Source: JAKVKY01 sp964293585 (GTDB taxonomy: Bacteria > Bacillota > Negativicutes > Acidaminococcales > Acidaminococcaceae). Taken from it: a stretch of 55,238 bases of DNA. Both the position numbers and the translations under genes were made by a program. Positions 50,534-55,238 of the stretch are shown piece by piece (position 1 is the first letter of the stretch; the number at the start of each line of letters is the position of its first letter). The DNA is taken from the NCBI GenBank assembly GCA_964293585.1, contig CAXYYS010000011.1, positions 1 to 55,238 on the forward strand, written 5' to 3'. Under the pieces are notes generated by a model. That model ran no database searches. It was given only the letters and a program-made list of their open reading frames with translations, and was not told the origin of the DNA.

Positions 50534-51838
50534 ATGATTTTTGGTTTATTTTTGGTCTTAATTATATTACTTATGATATCATTTTACGCTGAGCATGGTG
50601 ATATATTAGAGCCCAGTGTTATTATAAATGCGTCTTTTTTACTTTGCGTATTCCTCGCTGCATTATATACTGATGTTTGGGATCTTCCAATGCATTTAAA
50701 TACTTGCCTGATAATTATAGGTAATATTTTAATTTTTACTATAGGCACATATTTAGGACATCGTGCTGTTAATGGATGTAATAATATCAGATATGATGAT
50801 GTTGGTAGAATATATTCCTTTGAAGTTACTTGGAATATAATCTTGTATATAGTATTATTTTTATTAATAATTTTATATTTTAATTATAAAGAACTAATTT
50901 CTGTTGCACAACTACAAGGAGATAATGTTAATTTTTCCCAAATTTTAAGTACTGCAATAAATAAATTACAGCATGGTGAAGCAGCTTTTAGTCGTTGGTA
51001 TAATTATAGATATACACTCGCAAAATGTATTGCTTATGTTTCTTTATTTTCGTTTCTTTATAATATGATTTTATCTAAAAGATATAGCATAAAGTTTTTG
51101 GGCCCTGTTATTATTTACATACCTATTATAGTTTGTACGGCTGGTAGACAAGATTTAGTATATTTATTTATATTCTTTCTAGTCACTAGTATATTCTTAT
51201 ATCAATATCAATATTCATTTAACAATAGAGCAATGATTAAGGTACTGTATATACTTGGTATTTGTTTTGTTATGTTTGTCATATTATTTTATGCCGGAGG
51301 TCTTGTAAGCGGTAAAATAGCTTTAGGTACGAATCCAACACGGGTATTAGCACATTATGCAGGAACTAACATTTCAGCATTTGATGTATTCGTTAACAAT
51401 ATTACAATAGTTGAGAGTAGATATTATGGAGAATTAACACTGGTTGGTCCTTATAATAATTTGCGAAGCATGGGGTTTGATTTACCAGTTAATTATGGAT
51501 ATATAGATCAATTCACACAATTTGACGGAATAACAACTAACGTTTATACAGCGTTGAGAAGATATATTGAAGATTACGGATATGTTGGTTGTGCAGCTAT
51601 TATGTTTATCTTAGGATTTTTATATTCATTTTGGTATAATTATTTGAAACGTGTATTATTTAATCCTTTTAATTTAATTTTATATTCCACATTTTGTTAT
51701 CCTATTTTCTTATTATGCAGAGAAGAACGTTTTTTAACAAGTATTCCATCAACAACAACCGTTTACATGATTATAAGTATGGCTGTTATTTATAAATTAT
51801 ATACAATTCCCAAGTACATTGAGATAAAGGAGAAATAA
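50534..51838 (+). CDS. wzy: O-antigen polymerase (Wzy-like)
   Basis: 434 residues with some eleven to twelve hydrophobic segments, an extracytoplasmic loop with NNITIVESRYYGELTLVGPY and a late RRYIEDYGYVGCAAIMF, as in oligosaccharide repeat-unit polymerases (O-ag_pol_Wzy). Wzy sequences vary widely, so the call rests on topology, the loop pattern and position next to wzz- and wzx-like genes. An extended -10-like TGCTATAAT at 50506-50514 lies just upstream, although such boxes are cheap in AT-rich DNA. Confidence 0.78.
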   Translation: MIFGLFLVLIILLMISFYAEHGDILEPSVIINASFLLCVFLAALYTDVWDLPMHLNTCLIIIGNILIFTIGTYLGHRAVNGCNNIRYDDVGRIYSFEVTWNIILYIVLFLLIILYFNYKELISVAQLQGDNVNFSQILSTAINKLQHGEAAFSRWYNYRYTLAKCIAYVSLFSFLYNMILSKRYSIKFLGPVIIYIPIIVCTAGRQDLVYLFIFFLVTSIFLYQYQYSFNNRAMIKVLYILGICFVMFVILFYAGGLVSGKIALGTNPTRVLAHYAGTNISAFDVFVNNITIVESRYYGELTLVGPYNNLRSMGFDLPVNYGYIDQFTQFDGITTNVYTALRRYIEDYGYVGCAAIMFILGFLYSFWYNYLKRVLFNPFNLILYSTFCYPIFLLCREERFLTSIPSTTTVYMIISMAVIYKLYTIPKYIEIKEK

Positions 51839-51839
51839 A

Positions 51840-52526
51840 ATGGACAATGAAAGATATCTTGAATTTTTAATATGTTTAAAAAAGAAATGGTATATAATTT
51901 TTATATGTGTAATAATTTGTGCAGGGATGCTAATCCTGGAAAAGAATGTTTTAGCACCAGTTACACCAAAAACTGGAGAAATGATTTTTACACAGGTTAT
52001 AAAATTTTCTCCTCCTATTACAACTTATAAAGATCGTAATTCTATTAAAGATGCCACAATGTATACTATTCATATGTGGAGTAATATGCAAAAATTTATT
52101 GATTCGACTGAAAATGATTTTGATTATGAGAAATTTTGTAAAGATTGGTACAAGAAAGATTATAAACAAAAATTTGGTTGGGTTAATAGTCATATAAATA
52201 TGATTTATGTTGGGAATGATATTTATGAAATAATATTTAATTTTAGTAGCAAGGATGCTAAAGATAGTGATTATATTCTACAAAATAAGGATGGCTATTT
52301 AAGGGCCTATAAACAGTATGTCAAGAATGCTTTATCTGTAACAATGGGAAACTATGAATTGGAAACTATTGATAAATATGAATACTTAGAACCACTTAAA
52401 GTTCCAGGAAAAATAGAATTAGGAATTAAGTACATAGTTATAGGATCTATGCTGGGCTTGATAGTAGGTATTATATTAGTGTTTTCGATATTTATGGTGA
52501 ATATGAAAAAACTTAATAAAAATTAA
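51840..52526 (+). CDS. Short Wzz-like chain-length regulator
   Basis: 228 residues. TM1 spans about residues 18-35 and TM2 about 195-218, flanking a hydrophilic extracytoplasmic domain, which is the polysaccharide co-polymerase topology. The N-terminal LEFLICLKKKWYIIFICV matches Wzz starts. The usual Pro/Gly-rich stretch before TM2 is present as LEPLKVPGKIELG. It is shorter than typical Wzz (about 320) and lacks a tyrosine-kinase domain. One base separates it from the wzy stop. Confidence 0.7.
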   Translation: MDNERYLEFLICLKKKWYIIFICVIICAGMLILEKNVLAPVTPKTGEMIFTQVIKFSPPITTYKDRNSIKDATMYTIHMWSNMQKFIDSTENDFDYEKFCKDWYKKDYKQKFGWVNSHINMIYVGNDIYEIIFNFSSKDAKDSDYILQNKDGYLRAYKQYVKNALSVTMGNYELETIDKYEYLEPLKVPGKIELGIKYIVIGSMLGLIVGIILVFSIFMVNMKKLNKN

Positions 52527-52553
52527 GTTATATTTTTTAAAGGAAATAATTAA

Positions 52554-53966
52554 ATGAATCAACATAAAATATTAAAAAATATTTCATATTCATTAATTGG
52601 AAATTTTGTATCGATTTTAGGTTCTATAATAATGATTATTATTGTACCTAAGTTTATGTCAGTTGATGATTATGGGTTATGGCAATTATTCTTATTTTAC
52701 TTTTCATACATTGGATTTCTACACTTTGGTTGGGAAGATGGAATATATTTAAGATATGCTGGAAAAGAGTTCTGTCAACTTGATAAAAAACTTTTTGCAG
52801 GTCAAATATATGCTATAATTTTTTTACAAATAGTACTTGGTCTATTAATTTATATAGCTTCTACTTTCTTTGGATGTACTCAGGTCAAGTTAGAAATTAT
52901 TGGGTTTATAGCAATATCGATGGTTTTTGCAAATTTTAATAATTGCTGTAATTTTATTCTACAAATTACTAACCGAATATATTCTTATGCAAGACTTATG
53001 GTATTTGAGCAAGTTATTCTAATTTTTTTTGTTTTACTCAATCTATTTTTAGGTTTTAATCATTATTATAATTTAATTAGTTGCAAGATTATATCTTTAT
53101 TTTTAGCATCTTGTTTTGGAACCATAATGATTAGAGATTTGCTACGACCAGAGTTCTATGCTATAAAAAAAGTTTTTGAAGAGGCAACGGAAAATATTAG
53201 AGTAGGCTCAAAGTTAATGCTTGCTAATATAGCTAGCATGTTAATATTAGGTATTATTCGTTATGGAATTTCTGAGGCTTGGGATATAGCGACATTTGGG
53301 AAAATTTCTTTGACGCTTAGTATTTCTAATTTTTTAATGGTTTTTATCAATGCAATTAGTGTTGTATTTTTCCCAATTTTAAAAACTATTGATATCGAAA
53401 GACTTGGGCCTTTATATTTAAACTTTAGAAAGGGGATTTCAATTGTTTTTTTGGGACTATTAATTTTATATTATCCTTTAAAAGAGATGTTATCATTGTG
53501 GTTGCCAAGATATGCTGATGCCTTGAGGTATATGGCAATACTCTTTCCTATTTGCTTGTTTGAAAGTAAGGTTTCTTTGCTTATTAACACTTATTTAAAA
53601 AGTCTAAGGCAAGAAACGATGATGATGAAAATTAATATTTTAGCCGTTATTCTCAGCTTTTTGTTGACATTTGTCGGTATTTTGATTTTGCATAATTTAA
53701 GTTTTATTGTTTTTAGCATCGTTATAATATTTGCATTTAGATGCACATTGGCGGAGTATTGGTTATGCCATTTATTAAATTTGCATATTAATGAAGATAT
53801 TTTGACAGATTTATTGTTTGTTATTTTATTCATTATTTGTAGCTGGTATATTGCTGGAGTTAAAGGTGTTATGTTTTATATATCGGTTTATTCGATATAT
53901 TTATATTTGAATAAAAAACAAATTATGACTTTTATAAATTATATATATGCAAAAAACAGGATTTAA
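52554..53966 (+). CDS. wzx: Wzx-type oligosaccharide flippase
   Basis: 470 residues with about twelve to fourteen hydrophobic segments. The N-terminal LIGNFVSILGSIIMIIIVPK and DDYGLWQLFLFYFSYIGFLH are MOP-superfamily flippase signatures (YGxxxL after TM1). It moves undecaprenyl-linked repeat units across the inner membrane. AAAGGAAAT precedes the ATG. Last gene of the very AT-rich block. Confidence 0.88.
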   Translation: MNQHKILKNISYSLIGNFVSILGSIIMIIIVPKFMSVDDYGLWQLFLFYFSYIGFLHFGWEDGIYLRYAGKEFCQLDKKLFAGQIYAIIFLQIVLGLLIYIASTFFGCTQVKLEIIGFIAISMVFANFNNCCNFILQITNRIYSYARLMVFEQVILIFFVLLNLFLGFNHYYNLISCKIISLFLASCFGTIMIRDLLRPEFYAIKKVFEEATENIRVGSKLMLANIASMLILGIIRYGISEAWDIATFGKISLTLSISNFLMVFINAISVVFFPILKTIDIERLGPLYLNFRKGISIVFLGLLILYYPLKEMLSLWLPRYADALRYMAILFPICLFESKVSLLINTYLKSLRQETMMMKINILAVILSFLLTFVGILILHNLSFIVFSIVIIFAFRCTLAEYWLCHLLNLHINEDILTDLLFVILFIICSWYIAGVKGVMFYISVYSIYLYLNKKQIMTFINYIYAKNRI

Positions 53967-54048
53967 GGAATAGAATTAATTTTGAATTTTATAATATTGT
54001 AAGTTTAGTTTTATACGAGTTTAAGATGCATTGGGGAGGGTGTAATTT

Positions 54049-54924
54049 ATGAAAAAAATTCGTAAAGCAGTAATTCCAGCAGCTGGTTTCGGTACAAGGT
54101 TTTTACCGGCCACTAAGGCGACACCTAAAGAGATGCTGCCAATAGTAGATAAACCAACCATCCAATATATTGTTGAAGAAGCATTGAATAGTGGTATTGA
54201 AGAAATTTTAATTATAAGTGGACATGCTAAACGAGCTATTGAAGATCATTTTGATACGACACCGGAATTAGAAGAAAATTTAAGGAAAAATGGTAAGACT
54301 GAAATGCTTAAGATTGTTCAAAGCATTTCAGAGATTAACATTCACTATATTCGTCAAAAGCATATGCGAGGTTTGGGAGATGCAATTTTATGTGCAAAAT
54401 CTTTTATTGATGATGAACCGTTTGCTGTACTTTTAGGTGATGATGTAGTTTATAACGAAAAATATCCTGCTTTGCGGCAGATGATAGATGTTTATAATGA
54501 GGTTGGTGGTACAGTTTTAGGTTGCCAGGAAGTGCCACAGGAAAAAGTTTCCTCTTATGGTATTGTTAAAGGGATGAAAACTAATTCTTCCAGACTATTA
54601 CGTGTTACTGACATGATTGAAAAACCATCTGTGCAAGAAGCACCGAGTAGATTTGCTGTTTTAGGACGTTATATTATTACGCCTGATGTTTTTGAAATCT
54701 TGAGCCATTTGGAACCTGGTAAAGGCGGCGAAATTCAGTTGACAGATGCTTTAAAAATTATGGCTGCCCGTGAACCTGTTTATGCTTATAATTTTGAAGG
54801 TCGTCGTTATGATGTGGGTGACAAGTTGGGTTTCTTGGAAGCAACTGTGGAATACGCTTTGCGTAGGGAAGGTTTGGGGACGGAATTTAAAGAGTATCTA
54901 GAAGAAATTTTAAAGTTCAAATAG
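54049..54924 (+). CDS. galU: UTP-glucose-1-phosphate uridylyltransferase
   Basis: 291 residues. VIPAAGFGTRFLPATKATPK is the nucleotide-binding start of GalU; IIDKP-type IVDKPTIQYIVEEAL, QKHMRGLGDAILCAK, LLGDDVVY, MIEKPSVQEAPS and GGEIQLTDAL follow in order. It supplies UDP-glucose for glycan synthesis. GGGGAGGGTG lies seven to eight bases upstream. The composition is less AT-rich than the preceding genes, so it may mark the end of the exchanged cassette. Confidence 0.96.
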   Translation: MKKIRKAVIPAAGFGTRFLPATKATPKEMLPIVDKPTIQYIVEEALNSGIEEILIISGHAKRAIEDHFDTTPELEENLRKNGKTEMLKIVQSISEINIHYIRQKHMRGLGDAILCAKSFIDDEPFAVLLGDDVVYNEKYPALRQMIDVYNEVGGTVLGCQEVPQEKVSSYGIVKGMKTNSSRLLRVTDMIEKPSVQEAPSRFAVLGRYIITPDVFEILSHLEPGKGGEIQLTDALKIMAAREPVYAYNFEGRRYDVGDKLGFLEATVEYALRREGLGTEFKEYLEEILKFK

Positions 54925-54963
54925 TTATTAAGAATTGATTAATAAATAAAGGAAAGGATAAGT

Positions 54964-54990
54964 ATGATATTTATATATCGTACAATGTAA
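54964..54990 (+). CDS. Candidate 8-codon leader minigene before the MBOAT gene
   Basis: GGAAAGGA (54951-54958) is placed five bases before ATG 54964, which encodes MIFIYRTM and stops at TAA 54988-54990. The MBOAT start follows two bases later and has no ribosome binding site of its own. Translation of the minigene would bring ribosomes to the MBOAT start by re-initiation. This is inference from spacing; a simple misplaced ribosome binding site is the alternative. Confidence 0.35.
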   Translation: MIFIYRTM

Positions 54991-54992
54991 AA

Positions 54993-55238
54993 ATGCTATT
55001 CAATTCATATAGTTTTTTACTTTTTTTCCCTATAGTTACGTTTCTATATTTTATTATACCTAATAAATATCGTTATATTTGGTTATTAATTTCTAGCTAC
55101 TTTTTTTATATGAGCTGGAATTTTTATTGTGCAATAATAATGTTAGTATCTAGCATAATAAGTTTTTTGGGTGGTATATTTATAGAGCGTAAACCAAAGT
55201 ACAAATTTTTTTTAGTAGTTATATGTATTATTTTGAAT
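54993..55238 (+). CDS. MBOAT O-acyltransferase (AlgI/DltB-like), 3' end cut by window edge
   Basis: 82 codons are open from ATG 54993 to the last base. MLFNSYSFLLFFPIVTFLYF, IPNKYRYIWLLISSYFFYMS and W-N-FYCAIIMLVSSIISFLGG reproduce the conserved N terminus of AlgI-type membrane-bound O-acyltransferases, which O-acetylate polysaccharides across the membrane. The catalytic histidine lies outside the window. Placed after galU, it probably acetylates the surface glycan. Confidence 0.85.
   Translation, partial: MLFNSYSFLLFFPIVTFLYFIIPNKYRYIWLLISSYFFYMSWNFYCAIIMLVSSIISFLGGIFIERKPKYKFFLVVICIILN

Overview
The window reads as chromosomal DNA of an outer-membrane-bearing Firmicute, most likely a member of the Negativicutes (Acidaminococcaceae-like; an inference from gene content, not a search). 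The grounds are a V-type ATPase operon in the Enterococcus-type order F-I-K-E-C-G-A-B-D, AAGGAGG-type ribosome binding sites, and next to it a large LPS/O-antigen locus (WaaE/KdtX-like and family 9 glycosyltransferases, an EptA-like phosphoethanolamine transferase, Wzx/Wzy/Wzz). Both window edges cut genes: a short-chain dehydrogenase at the left and an MBOAT acyltransferase at the right.

Layout. 1-1430: SDR fragment and murI. 1431-1611: regulatory region with a cre-like operator and a dyad. 1612-10159: nine-gene V-ATPase operon whose K subunit carries the full Na+-site residue set. 10165-11240: structured RNA/terminator and an EamA permease. 11242-12796: a 230-nt foldback and an orphan larA-family racemase. 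12797-13302: a non-coding stretch with a large foldback terminator, a 32-33 bp tandem repeat and a promoter. 13303-18761: a DUF4143 ATPase and the oxidative pentose phosphate set pgl-gnd-zwf. 18762-19124: non-coding, with nested foldbacks and a bidirectional terminator.

19125-45915 is the first, moderate-GC part of the surface-polysaccharide locus. It holds glycosyltransferases, a Stealth phosphotransferase, three minus-strand genes (VirK/YbjX-like, phosphoethanolamine transferase, long PIG-L deacetylase) each divergent from a sugar gene, a TviB/TviC-type pair expected to make UDP-HexNAcA, and a complete dTDP-L-rhamnose set rfbC-rfbA / rfbB-rfbD. The rhamnose set is interrupted by a frameshifted AlbA_2/Schlafen-like regulator preceded by its own repeat array. 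A WbaP-type initiating transferase and a DUF4422 protein close this part. From 45925 to about 54000 base composition becomes strongly AT-rich: GT4, GT9, GT8 and GT2 transferases, Wzy, a short Wzz-like protein and Wzx, consistent with a horizontally exchanged O-antigen cassette. galU and the MBOAT gene follow.

Together the genes predict a lipid-linked repeat unit started by WbaP, containing rhamnose and probably a HexNAc uronic acid, flipped by Wzx, polymerised by Wzy, and decorated with phosphodiester, phosphoethanolamine, de-N-acetylated and O-acyl groups. The least expected content is non-coding: two copies of a folded element (10165-10287 and 18817-18943) whose helices are kept by compensatory changes, large foldbacks that share terminal inverted repeats, and two unrelated 32-33 bp tandem arrays, each just upstream of an accessory ATPase or regulator gene.
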